Positions 33,796 through 43,137 of a stretch of 64,000 nucleotides of DNA are shown one piece after another (within the stretch, counting starts at the first letter, position 1; each line of letters opens with the position of its first letter). The position numbers were made by a program, and so were the translations under genes. The stretch is taken from positions 124,001-188,000 of the forward strand of contig NZ_JAGMUK010000005.1 in assembly GCF_019049245.1 (NCBI RefSeq), given 5' to 3'. This DNA is from Streptomyces sp. AC555_RSS877. Lineage in GTDB: Bacteria; Actinomycetota; Actinomycetes; Streptomycetales; Streptomycetaceae. The notes beneath the pieces were generated by a model. It did no database searches and had not been told where the DNA came from. It worked only from the letters and a program-made list of their open reading frames with translations.

Positions 33796-34704
33796 TCAGC
33801 GTTTCGCGGCGCGCGTCAGCTGGTCCAGGGTCGCCGCCACCGCCGGCACCTGAGCCAGGTCGGGCAGCGTGAGCGCGACGATCTCCCGCCGGACCGCCGG
33901 TTCCAGCGTCACCGTGCGAGCGCCCCGTGGCCGTACGGACTCGACGGCGAGCTGCGGCAGCACGGCGACGCCGAGTCCCGCGCCCACCAGGCCGACGACC
34001 GCCGGATAGTCGTCGGTCGCGAAGTCGATGCGGGGCGTGAAGCCGGCGCTCTCGCACACCTCGACGAGCTGACCGCGGCAGCGCGGGCAGCCCGCGATCC
34101 ACGGCTCCCCGGCGAGCTCGCCGATGGAGACCGACTCCGCGCGCGCGAGCCGGTGCCTCTCGGGTACGAGAGCGACCAGCCGGTCGGTCAGCAGGGGGCG
34201 TACGACGAGGTCGTCCCACTCCTCGGCGCCCGCCGCCCCCTCGTACCGGAAGGCGAGCGCCAGGTCGCAGTCGCCCTCGCGCAACAGGGCGACGGACTGC
34301 GGCGGTTCGGCCTCCTCCAGGAAGACCCGGGTGCCGGGGTGTTCGGCGCGCAGGGCCGCGAGGGCCGTCGGTACGAGGGTGGAGCTGCCGCTGGGGAAGG
34401 AGACCAGCCGGACCCGTCCGGCGCGCAGGCCCGCGATGGCGGCGACCTCCTCCTCGGCCGCGGTGAGCCCGGCGAGGATCCCGGCGGCGTGCCGCACCAG
34501 CGCCTCGCCGGCCTGGGTCAGCCGCATCTCGCGGCCGCTGCGGATGAGCAGGGGCGTGCCGACGGACGCCTCCAGTGCCTTCATCTGCTGGCTGACGGCG
34601 GGCTGGGTACAGCCCAGTTCGCGCCCCGCCGCCGAGAAGGAGCCGGTGGTGGCGACGGCGCGCAGCACGCGGAGATGACGGGCCTCGATCACGGAGTCGA
34701 GCAT
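33796..34704 (-). CDS. LysR family transcriptional regulator
   Basis: A 302-aa LysR-type regulator. The N-terminal winged HTH (HLRVLRAVATTGSFSAAGRELGCTQPAVSQQMKALEASVG) occupies about residues 9-60. The inducer-binding domain (about 90-295) includes FPSGSSTLVPTALAALRAEHPG, and a CPRCRG pair that is unusual and might be redox- or metal-sensitive. It diverges from the MOSC gene with a 68-bp gap, the usual layout for a LysR regulator and its target, so control of that gene is plausible. The inducer is unknown. Confidence 0.9.
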   Translation of the reverse strand: MLDSVIEARHLRVLRAVATTGSFSAAGRELGCTQPAVSQQMKALEASVGTPLLIRSGREMRLTQAGEALVRHAAGILAGLTAAEEEVAAIAGLRAGRVRLVSFPSGSSTLVPTALAALRAEHPGTRVFLEEAEPPQSVALLREGDCDLALAFRYEGAAGAEEWDDLVVRPLLTDRLVALVPERHRLARAESVSIGELAGEPWIAGCPRCRGQLVEVCESAGFTPRIDFATDDYPAVVGLVGAGLGVAVLPQLAVESVRPRGARTVTLEPAVRREIVALTLPDLAQVPAVAATLDQLTRAAKR

Positions 34705-34772
34705 AAGCGGGCCTTGGGGGCGATGCCGAATAATGCGTCGCCGCTTTGCCGCCCGCGCCGTACCGTGCCGCC

Positions 34773-35441
34773 ATGAGGCTTCTTTCTGTGAACCTGGGCC
34801 GTCCGAAGGCCGTGCCGTACACGGACAACCCGGAAGGCTTCACCGGCATCGACAAACAGCCGGTGCGGGAGCCGGTGCGGGTGTCGGCGCCCGGCCCCAA
34901 GGGCATCGGCGGCAGCGGGCTCGCCGGGGACGCGGTGTGCAAGCGGCAGCACCACGGCGGCGACGACCAGGCGGTGTACGCGGTGGCGCGCGAGGACCTC
35001 GACGACTGGGAGCGTGAGCTGGGACGGGCACTGCCCCACGGCTCCTTCGGCGAGAACCTCACCACTGAGGGCATCGACGTCTCCGGCGCGCTGATCGGCG
35101 AGCGCTGGCGGGTCGGGTCCGAGGTGGTGCTGGAAGTCAGCAGCGGGCGGATCCCGTGCGTCACCTTCCAGGGCCATATGGGTGAGGAGCGGTGGGTGAA
35201 GCGGTTCACGCAGAAGGGAGCGCCGGGTGCGTATCTGCGGGTGATACAACCGGGCGAGATCCGTGCCGGGGACCCCGTCGAGATCGTCCACCGCCCCGAC
35301 CACGACGTGACCGTGGCCCTGGTGTTCCGGGCGACCACGACCGAGCGGCACCTGCAGCCGCGGCTGCTGGTGGCGGGAGAGGCGCTGCACCCGGAGATAC
35401 GGGCCTGGGCGCGGGAGTACGCGGCGAAGAACGGAACCTGA
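34773..35441 (+). CDS. MOSC domain protein (YiiM-like)
   Basis: A 222-aa MOSC protein. GIDKQPV, GLAGDAVCKRQHHGGDDQAVY and HGSFGENLTTEGID are hallmarks of the YiiM branch of molybdenum-cofactor sulfurase C-terminal domains. Some members of that branch detoxify N-hydroxylated bases such as 6-hydroxyaminopurine. The conserved Cys is in RIPCVTFQGHMGE. The start at 34773 gives the conserved N-terminus. Divergent from the LysR gene, which may regulate it. Substrate assignment is by family only. Confidence 0.88.
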   Translation: MRLLSVNLGRPKAVPYTDNPEGFTGIDKQPVREPVRVSAPGPKGIGGSGLAGDAVCKRQHHGGDDQAVYAVAREDLDDWERELGRALPHGSFGENLTTEGIDVSGALIGERWRVGSEVVLEVSSGRIPCVTFQGHMGEERWVKRFTQKGAPGAYLRVIQPGEIRAGDPVEIVHRPDHDVTVALVFRATTTERHLQPRLLVAGEALHPEIRAWAREYAAKNGT

Positions 35442-35538
35442 CGAGCGTTCACGGGCCCGCCCCTCGCCACGTCTTCACGCAGCGGGAGCCCCTGTGCTGA
35501 GAGCGGACGCGCACAGTCCGGGTCATTAACCTTGCGCC

Positions 35539-36312
35539 ATGACAACGGCTCTCATCACGGGTTCCACCGCGGGCATCGGCGCCGCCTTCGCGCGACGGCT
35601 GGCGGCGGACGGGCACAACCTCGTCCTCGTCGCCCGCGACACCAAGCGGCTGCGGGAACAGGCGACCGAACTGCACGACCGGCACGGCATCGAGGCGAAG
35701 GTCCTCACCGCCGACCTGGCGACCGACGACGGCATCGAAGCGGTCGCCGCCCGGCTGGCCGACCGCAAGAACCCCGTCGACCTGCTGATCAACAACGCGG
35801 GCTTCGGCAACAAGGGCCGCTATCTCGACGTGTCCATGGCCGACGAGCTGATGATGCTCAAGGTGCACTGCGAGGCGGTCCTGCGGCTGACGTCGGCGGC
35901 GACGGAGGCGATGCGGGAGCGGGGCCGCGGGGGCGTCGTCAACGTCGCGTCGGTGGCGGCCTTCCTGCCGCGCGGGACGTACGGCGCGTCCAAGGCGTGG
36001 GTCGTGCAGTTCACGCAGGGGGCGGCGAAGGACCTGGCGGGGAGCGGGGTCCGGCTGATGGCGCTGTGCCCGGGCTTCGTCCGTACGGAGTTCCACCAGC
36101 GGGCCGGGATGGGAACGGACAACATCCCGGGGTGGATGTGGCTCGACGCGGACAAGCTGGTCGCGGCGGCGCTGGGGGACCTGGCGCGCGGGAGGACCGT
36201 GTCGATTCCGGATCCCCGGTACAAGGTGATGATGGGGGTGGTGAAGGTGATGCCTCGGGGGGTGCTGGGTGGGATCAGCTCGCGGACCGGGCGGAAGTAC
36301 GGGCCGCAGTAG
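35539..36312 (+). CDS. short-chain dehydrogenase/reductase
   Basis: A 257-aa classical SDR. The cofactor motif is ITGSTAGIGAAFARRLA (TGxxxGIG). NNAGFGNKG and the catalytic YGASK are also present, with an upstream Ser in NVASVAAF. The His/Arg-rich start after the first strand (VARDTKRL) suggests NADP. The C-terminal extension (YKVMMGVVKVMPRGVLGG) is moderately hydrophobic, as in acyl-reducing SDRs of the DltE or YqjQ kind. The substrate is unknown. Confidence 0.88.
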   Translation: MTTALITGSTAGIGAAFARRLAADGHNLVLVARDTKRLREQATELHDRHGIEAKVLTADLATDDGIEAVAARLADRKNPVDLLINNAGFGNKGRYLDVSMADELMMLKVHCEAVLRLTSAATEAMRERGRGGVVNVASVAAFLPRGTYGASKAWVVQFTQGAAKDLAGSGVRLMALCPGFVRTEFHQRAGMGTDNIPGWMWLDADKLVAAALGDLARGRTVSIPDPRYKVMMGVVKVMPRGVLGGISSRTGRKYGPQ

Positions 36313-36627
36313 GCACTGCACGATCACCACGGCGGGCCGTCTTCATGGCGAGCGCCTCCCGACCACGAGCGGCACCGCACAGGGCAGGGACCACACCACC
36401 GCTGTGCGGCTGCGGTGGCGGGTTCAGTCGGCCAGTTCCCGCTCGTGGCCGACCAGTTCGGGCGGGGCGATCCTGCGGACCTGTTCCCAGTAGGCCGAGC
36501 GCACCTGCGGGGCTGTTTCCCCCACCAGCTCATGGCGTCATGATGCCAAACCGGCAGGAGGCGCCGAGGGGTCCTGGTGGGAGAATGGTGTTGTTCAGCC
36601 GGACCCAGGGGGGCCGGAGGCGGTGTC
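36313..36627. other. 315-bp gap with a probable gene remnant
   Basis: The stretch between the SDR and SnoaL-like genes holds no intact gene. It contains the inverted repeat CCGCACAG/CTGTGCGG near 36374-36410 and, on the minus strand, the short coding-like segment listed separately. Confidence 0.5.
36424..36537 (-). pseudogene. possible C-terminal remnant of a degraded gene
   Basis: On the minus strand an open segment of 37 codons reads HELVGETAPQVRSAYWEQ and continues VRRIAPPELVGHERELAD to a TGA at 36424. It has the composition of an ordinary amphipathic protein C-terminus, but an in-frame stop precedes it and there is no ribosome-binding site. I do not recognise the parent protein. Confidence 0.3.
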
Positions 36628-37323
36628 ATGACGTTTGTACAGCTCATCGACTGCAGGACCAGCCGGTTCGAGGAGATGAATCGGCTGATGGACGCCTGGG
36701 TCGAGCAGACCCGGGGGAAGCGGACCGCGACGCACGCGGTGGTGGGGAAGGACCTGTCGGACGCGTCGCACTTCGTGGAGATCGTGGAGTTTCCGTCGTA
36801 CGAAGAAGCGATGCGGAACTCGAATCTCCCCGAGACCGAGCGGGTCTTCCGCGAGCTGGTCGCCCTGTGCGACGGGATGCCGACCTTCACCGACCTGGAC
36901 GTGGTGCGCGACGAGCAGCTCAACCGCGGGGTCGCGCGGGAGTTCTTCGTGGATGCCGGGCGGGGCGAGGCTGAGGGCATGTTCGAGCGGTTCACGGACG
37001 ACTACGTGGATCATGATCCCGCCAATCCGCAGGACCTGGGCCTGCGCGGGGCGCGCGAGGAGTACGCCGGCTGGCGGCGGTCCTTCGACTTCTCGTTCCG
37101 GGTGGACGACCAGGTCGCCGAGGGGGACCGGGTGTGCACGCGGTGGACCTGGACGGGGCGCCACAAGGGCGAGTTCCTGGGGATCGCGGCCACCGGGCAG
37201 GAGGTCGCCATGACGGGGACGACCTGGCACCGGTTCCGGGACGGAATGATCTGCGAGGGCTGGTGGCAGTACGACCGTGCGGGTCTGCTGGAGCAGTTGG
37301 GGGCGGTCACTCAGACCCCGTGA
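36628..37323 (+). CDS. two-domain SnoaL-like (ester cyclase family) protein
   Basis: A 231-aa protein. Residues 1-95 look like a ferredoxin-fold dimeric alpha/beta-barrel domain of the monooxygenase/stress-response kind (ATHAVVGKDLSDASHFVEIVEFPSYEEAM). Residues 105-225 are a SnoaL-like NTF2 fold (YVDHDPANPQDLGLRGAREEY, TWTGRHKGEFLGIAATGQEV). SnoaL relatives include polyketide cyclases but most genomic copies are uncharacterised. There is no biosynthetic cluster around it. The ATG at 36628 follows GGAGGCG. The gene is followed by a good terminator. Confidence 0.8.
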   Translation: MTFVQLIDCRTSRFEEMNRLMDAWVEQTRGKRTATHAVVGKDLSDASHFVEIVEFPSYEEAMRNSNLPETERVFRELVALCDGMPTFTDLDVVRDEQLNRGVAREFFVDAGRGEAEGMFERFTDDYVDHDPANPQDLGLRGAREEYAGWRRSFDFSFRVDDQVAEGDRVCTRWTWTGRHKGEFLGIAATGQEVAMTGTTWHRFRDGMICEGWWQYDRAGLLEQLGAVTQTP

Positions 37324-37337
37324 CCCGCGAAGGGGAA

Positions 37338-37367
37338 AACCCCCGCTCCCTTCGGGGAGTGGGGGTT
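37338..37367 (+). terminator. TTCG-capped terminator
   Basis: A 13-bp stem, AACCCCCGCTCCC pairing with 37355-37367 (one G-U), has a TTCG loop, 15 bp past the SnoaL-like gene. It can also serve the small minus-strand gene downstream. Confidence 0.85.
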
Positions 37368-37406
37368 CCGTCTGCCGCCTCATCTCGCCCCGCCCTGATA
37401 CATGGA

Positions 37407-37709
37407 TCAGATCTCCGGTTCGAGCACCGTCAGCCGCAGCAACGCAGCGACTGCGGGCACCGTGGGGACGGCGTACCACCACCGGTGCAGCCACTGTGCC
37501 CTGACGAACATCCACGTCAGCAGGGTCAATACGAGCGAGAGGGCCAAGCCGATACCGGCCGCGACGCCGGAATTGGTGACGGCTTGCCGGTCCCACGGGC
37601 CGTCCGGCTCGACCATGTAGGACGTGAGCACGACATAGCCCGTCACCAGAGCTCCAAGAGCGACCACTACTGCGCACACGGCGGCGGCGATCCAGCTGGA
37701 GGATCTCAC
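37407..37709 (-). CDS. small three-helix membrane protein
   Basis: About 100 aa, unrecognised. Three hydrophobic segments are seen: WIAAAVCAVVVALGALVTGYVV, SGVAAGIGLALSLVLTLLTWMFV and WWYAVPTVPAVAALLRLTVL. The GTG at 37709 is preferred because GAGGG lies 7 nt before it. The frame is open much further upstream into the groEL region, but only as antisense-type noise. Confidence 0.65.
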   Translation of the reverse strand: MRSSSWIAAAVCAVVVALGALVTGYVVLTSYMVEPDGPWDRQAVTNSGVAAGIGLALSLVLTLLTWMFVRAQWLHRWWYAVPTVPAVAALLRLTVLEPEI

Positions 37710-37780
37710 CCTCCGGCCCTCGCGCACGTCCGCCGTCGGGCTGGAACTCGTTTGAGCGCCTCCTAGGCCCCGCACACACG

Positions 37781-37817
37781 CCGAGGCCCGGCATCCTCGC
37801 GGGGTGCCGGGCCTCGG
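37781..37817 (-). terminator. groEL terminator
   Basis: CCGAGGCCCGGCA (37781-37793) pairs with 37805-37817 around an 11-nt loop, just past the groEL stop codon on the minus strand. Confidence 0.85.
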
Positions 37818-37831
37818 TGGTGTGCCGTGCC

Positions 37832-39481
<1,650 letters not shown>

Positions 39482-39557
39482 CTAGGTGAAATTAGCCGCG
39501 CCCCCGGCGCCCGGCTCATGTGATCGCGGGGGGCCAGGGGCGCAGCTCAAGCAATGT

Positions 39558-39577
39558 GCTTCGCGGTGAGGCGAAGC
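39558..39577 (-). other. intercistronic hairpin between groES and groEL1
   Basis: GCTTCGC and GCGAAGC form a 7-bp stem with a 6-nt loop, 8 bp past the groES stop. It could be an RNA processing site or a partial attenuator giving more groES than groEL mRNA. Confidence 0.5.
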
Positions 39578-39585
39578 GAGGTGAA

Positions 39586-39894
39586 TTACTTCTCGATGAT
39601 CGCGAGCACGTCGCGGGCCGAGAGGACGAGGTATTCCTCGCCGTTGTACTTCACTTCGGTGCCGCCGTACTTGCTGTAGAGCACGATGTCGCCGACGGCG
39701 ACGTCGAGCGGAAGACGGTTACCGTCCTCGAAGCGGCCCGGGCCCACGGCCAGGACGACGCCCTCCTGGGGCTTCTCCTTGGCAGTGTCCGGAATGACCA
39801 GGCCAGAGGCGGTGGTCTGCTCGGCGTCGAGCGGCTGGACCACAATGCGGTCCTCGAGCGGCTTGATGGCAACCTTGGAGCTGGTGGTCGTCAC
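39586..39894 (-). CDS. groES: co-chaperonin GroES
   Basis: A 102-aa Hsp10. The mobile loop region is in [23 protein letters not shown], the roof and base strands in [19 protein letters not shown], and the C-terminus is DVLAIIEK. First gene of the groES-groEL1 operon, with two CIRCE elements upstream. Confidence 0.97.
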   Translation of the reverse strand: MTTTSSKVAIKPLEDRIVVQPLDAEQTTASGLVIPDTAKEKPQEGVVLAVGPGRFEDGNRLPLDVAVGDIVLYSKYGGTEVKYNGEEYLVLSARDVLAIIEK

Positions 39895-39992
39895 GATCCG
39901 ACCTCCCCCTTCGGAGATCTCACGGGGTTAACTGTCTGAGGTGGCGACCAGGTGGATCCGTCGTCGCGGGTGCCGGACCTGCCCGTCGCTAG

Positions 39993-40019
39993 TTGGCACT
40001 CTCCAGGGGGGAGTGCCAG
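39993..40019. promoter_or_regulatory. CIRCE operator 1 (groES-proximal)
   Basis: TTGGCACTC, nine bases and GAGTGCCAG match the TTAGCACTC-N9-GAGTGCTAA consensus with mismatches only at outer positions. HrcA repressor binding is established for this element. Confidence 0.9.
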
Positions 40020-40039
40020 GTCCGAGACTATGACTGTGA

Positions 40040-40066
40040 TTAGCACTCGGTCAAGCGGAGTGCCAA
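40040..40066. promoter_or_regulatory. CIRCE operator 2
   Basis: TTAGCACTC, nine bases and GAGTGCCAA: the left arm is perfect and the right arm has one mismatch. The centres of the two CIRCE elements are 47 bp apart, so HrcA could bind both. Confidence 0.93.
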
Positions 40067-40176
40067 TCCCGTGCGGCGCGGCGGCGAGGTTTGCCCCCGG
40101 CGTTCGCCCTCGGGGCGCCTGCTGCGGATGCCTTCCTCGCGTCGGCCGTGGCCTGCACCGGCACCGGAAAGCCGGC

Positions 40177-40983
40177 CTAGACGTAGTCCTCCAGCCGTCC
40201 CACCGTCAGCCCTCTCCCCTGGATCTCCCCCAGTACTCGGATGGTCCGTTCCGTCAGCGTGTCGTCGGTCGGCTCACCCGAGGGCACCGAGACGATGTCG
40301 CCCGGCCGCAGGCGGCTCGCGCCCTCGGTGAAGGCCAGCTCGCCGTTCGCCGCCGAGGCCCGCCACAGGACGACCGCCGAGAGGCCGCAGTCGGCGGCGG
40401 CACGCAGGGTGGTGGCGTCGTACGTGCCGTAGGGCGGGCGGAAGAGGCGGGGGCGGATACCGAAGCGGGAGCGGAGTTTGTCCTGCTGGCCGCAGATCTC
40501 GGCGCGCTGTCCGGCGTACGGCAGCCCGCGCAGCGCGGGATGGTCGAGGGTGTGGTTCTGGATGCTCGCGCCGACCGACCGGAGGCGGGCGAAGTGGCCG
40601 TATCCCGGCCCGACGACACTGTCCGTGAGGAACATGCTGACCGGGAGCCGCAGTTCACGGACCAGGTCGACGAAGCGCGGGTCCTTCTCGGCGCCGTCGT
40701 CGTAGGTGAGGAAGACGACCCGGTCGGGGGTGCGGACGCGGTCGAGGACGGGCGGGAGGCCCGGGCGCGCGGCGGCGGGCCGGACGGCCGGCTTCGGGGC
40801 CGGACGCAGCGGGGCCGCGAGCCCCCATCGGCGGTACGGCCGCTCGCCCACGCCTTCGGGACCGTACGACCCCGCCCGCTGGGCCGCCTTCTCGCCCGGC
40901 CGTTCGGTGGGGGCGACGGACTGGGCGCAGCCGGTGAGGAGGGTGGCGGCGAGGACGCCGGCCGTCAGCGCCCGCCACTTCAC
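40177..40983 (-). CDS. polysaccharide deacetylase family lipoprotein (paralogue A)
   Basis: A 268-aa exported lipoprotein with lipobox LTGC (Cys19). The NodB homology domain has motif 1 as TYDDGAEKD (Asp95, Asp96), motif 2 as NHTLDHP (His144, His148) and motif 3 as FRPPYGTY. These are the metal-binding and catalytic residues of carbohydrate esterase family 4, so N-deacetylation of peptidoglycan or another amino-sugar polymer is likely. The start GTG (40981-40983) overlaps the stop of the upstream paralogue (40980-40982), so translation is coupled. It is shorter than its partner between lipobox and domain. Confidence 0.88.
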   Translation of the reverse strand: MKWRALTAGVLAATLLTGCAQSVAPTERPGEKAAQRAGSYGPEGVGERPYRRWGLAAPLRPAPKPAVRPAAARPGLPPVLDRVRTPDRVVFLTYDDGAEKDPRFVDLVRELRLPVSMFLTDSVVGPGYGHFARLRSVGASIQNHTLDHPALRGLPYAGQRAEICGQQDKLRSRFGIRPRLFRPPYGTYDATTLRAAADCGLSAVVLWRASAANGELAFTEGASRLRPGDIVSVPSGEPTDDTLTERTIRVLGEIQGRGLTVGRLEDYV

Positions 40984-41876
40984 AGGTAGTCCTCCAGGCG
41001 GGCCACGGCATACCCCTCCTTGGTGATCTTGTCCAGGAAGCGGCGGATCATGTCCGGCATGGTGCCCTTCCAGATCTCCGGGCCCCGGAAGTGGCTGAGG
41101 ACGATGTCGCCGGGGCGGATCTCCCGGTCCCACTCGCGGTACTCCCAGCGGTCGACGAAGATCTCCTCGTTCCACAGGGGCGCGTACTTGATGCCGCAGG
41201 ACGCGGCGGCCCGCAGGGTGGCCTCGTTGTAGTTGCCGTAGGGCGGGCGGAAGAGGGTGGGGCGCCGGCCGTAGCGCTTCTCGATCACGTCCTGCATGCC
41301 GCAGATCTCGCGCTTCTGGCGGGCGTACGACAAACCGGGCAGGTAGGGGTGACGGAGGGTGTGGTTGTTGAGGGCGACCCCGGCGTCCTGCATCTTCTTG
41401 AAGTAGCCGTAGTCCTCCTTGATCAGGTAGTCGCTGAGGAAGGCGGTGTACGGGATCTTCAGTTCGCTCATCATCCGCAGGAACGCCGGGTCCTTCTCGG
41501 CGCCGTCGTCGATGGTGAGGAAGACGATCTTCTGCTTGGTGGGGACCGTCGTGAAGACCGGCGGCAGATCGGCGTGGCCGTCCACCTCGAAGCCCTTGCG
41601 GGTGGTGATCGTCGGTTTGACGGCAGGCGGGCGCGGGGGCAGGAGCGGGACCGTCCTGAGGCCCCAGCGTTTCGCCGCCGCCACCCTGGCCTGGTGCGCG
41701 GCCCTCAGTTTGGCCGCGCCCCCCTCCTTCGCGCGCTGCTGGCCGAGGGCCGGCCGCACCTCGGCACCGCCGCCCTGCGCACAGCCGGAGAGGAGGGCCG
41801 CGACGGCGAGCACGGCGATACCGGGCCGGACCGTCACCGCTGACCGTTTTTTGTATGCTTGTCCTACTGTTCGCAT
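40980..41876 (-). CDS. polysaccharide deacetylase family lipoprotein (paralogue B)
   Basis: A 298-aa exported lipoprotein with lipobox LSGC (Cys32). NodB motifs: TIDDGAEKDP, NHTLRHP and LFRPPYGNY. It closely resembles the following gene, including the C-terminus ARLEDYL versus GRLEDYV, so the pair arose by tandem duplication. I use ATG 41876 (GAGGA about 9 nt upstream); GTG 41837 would also give a full signal sequence. Tyr or Ile in place of the usual Phe of TFDDG is a family variant. It diverges from the methyltransferase gene. Confidence 0.87.
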   Translation of the reverse strand: MRTVGQAYKKRSAVTVRPGIAVLAVAALLSGCAQGGGAEVRPALGQQRAKEGGAAKLRAAHQARVAAAKRWGLRTVPLLPPRPPAVKPTITTRKGFEVDGHADLPPVFTTVPTKQKIVFLTIDDGAEKDPAFLRMMSELKIPYTAFLSDYLIKEDYGYFKKMQDAGVALNNHTLRHPYLPGLSYARQKREICGMQDVIEKRYGRRPTLFRPPYGNYNEATLRAAASCGIKYAPLWNEEIFVDRWEYREWDREIRPGDIVLSHFRGPEIWKGTMPDMIRRFLDKITKEGYAVARLEDYL

Positions 41877-41966
41877 GGTGCCGGATCCTCGCAGGACGCC
41901 GCCGCGAACCCGGGCCGACACCGCCACCGGAGGCACACCGTCCACCGACTGGCCCACAATGATCCG

Positions 41967-43136
41967 GTGAACGACCTTGCCCCCCTCCTCACCCCCGAGG
42001 GCCGCGCCCTCCTCGACGCGGTGCGCGGCACCGCCCCCGCCGACGAACTCGCCGTCGCCACCCGGCTGCGCCGCGAGCACCCCGCCGAACTGGTGTCGGC
42101 GGCGCTCGGGCAGGCGCGGCTGCGGCAGCGGGCGGCGGCGAAGTTCGGGGCCGAGGACGCCGGGCGGATGTTCTTCACGCCGAACGGCGTCGAGCAGTCG
42201 ACCAGGGCGAGCGTGGCGTCGTACCGGGCCGCGCGCTTCCGGGCGCAGGGCGTGCGGTCCGTCGCCGACCTGTGCTGCGGAATCGGCGGGGACGCGATCG
42301 CGCTCGCCCGGGCGGGAATCAGGGTGCTCGCCGTGGACCGGGACCCGTCGACGGCGGCGGTGGCCCGCGCGAACGCCGACGCGCTCGGGCTGGCCGACCT
42401 CATCGAGGTGCGGGAGGCGGACGTCACGGAGGTGGAGACCGCCGGCTGCGACGCCGTGTTCGTCGACCCGGCGAGGCGTGGCGGGCGCGGCCGGATCTTC
42501 GACCCCGAGGCGTACTCGCCACCGCTGTCCTGGGCCGTCCAGGCCGCCCGTACGGCGTCCCGCGCCGCCGCGCTGAAGGTCGCCCCGGGCATCCCCCACG
42601 AGGCCGTCCCCGCCGAGGCGGAGGCGGAGTGGATCTCCGACGGCGGGGACGTCAAGGAGGCGGTGCTGTGGTTCCGCACCGAGCCGGGGGCGGTACGGGC
42701 GACCCTGCTGCCGGGCCCGCGGACGCTCCTCGGCCGGGGCCTGCCCGACCCCCGGGTCCGGCCCGTCGGCCGGTACCTGTACGAGCCCGACGGCGCCGTC
42801 ATCCGCGCCCACCTGGTCGCCGAGGTCGCCGAGGAGCTCGACGGCGGGCTGATCGACCCCACGATCGCCTACATCACGGCCGACGAGCGGCACGTGACCC
42901 CGTACGCCTCCGCGTACGAGATCACCGACCGACTGCCGTTCAACGTGAAGAAGTTGAAGACCCTGCTGCGGGAGCGCGAGGTCGGCATCCTGACCGTGAA
43001 GAAGCGGGGCTCCGCGGTCGAGCCGGAGGAACTGCGCCGCAAGGCCCTGCCCAAGCAGCACGGGCCGAACTCGGCGACCGTGTTCATGACGCGGGTCGCC
43101 GGGGCGCCGACCATGCTCGTCGGGCACCCCGTCTGA
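41967..43136 (+). CDS. class I SAM-dependent methyltransferase with THUMP-like C-terminus
   Basis: A 389-aa protein. After a helical N-terminus (about 1-95), the SAM-binding Rossmann domain starts at VADLCCGIGGDAIALARAGIRVLAVDRD. The catalytic-loop-like segment is VFVDPARRGGRGR, and a THUMP-like domain ends the protein. Such proteins are conserved in actinobacteria and annotated as RNA methyltransferase-like, with no proven substrate. The start is GTG 41967, with CACAAT 6-7 nt earlier as a possible -10, so the mRNA may be leaderless. It converges with the sigma factor gene, leaving one base between stop codons. Confidence 0.85.
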   Translation: MNDLAPLLTPEGRALLDAVRGTAPADELAVATRLRREHPAELVSAALGQARLRQRAAAKFGAEDAGRMFFTPNGVEQSTRASVASYRAARFRAQGVRSVADLCCGIGGDAIALARAGIRVLAVDRDPSTAAVARANADALGLADLIEVREADVTEVETAGCDAVFVDPARRGGRGRIFDPEAYSPPLSWAVQAARTASRAAALKVAPGIPHEAVPAEAEAEWISDGGDVKEAVLWFRTEPGAVRATLLPGPRTLLGRGLPDPRVRPVGRYLYEPDGAVIRAHLVAEVAEELDGGLIDPTIAYITADERHVTPYASAYEITDRLPFNVKKLKTLLREREVGILTVKKRGSAVEPEELRRKALPKQHGPNSATVFMTRVAGAPTMLVGHPV

Positions 43137-43137
43137 C

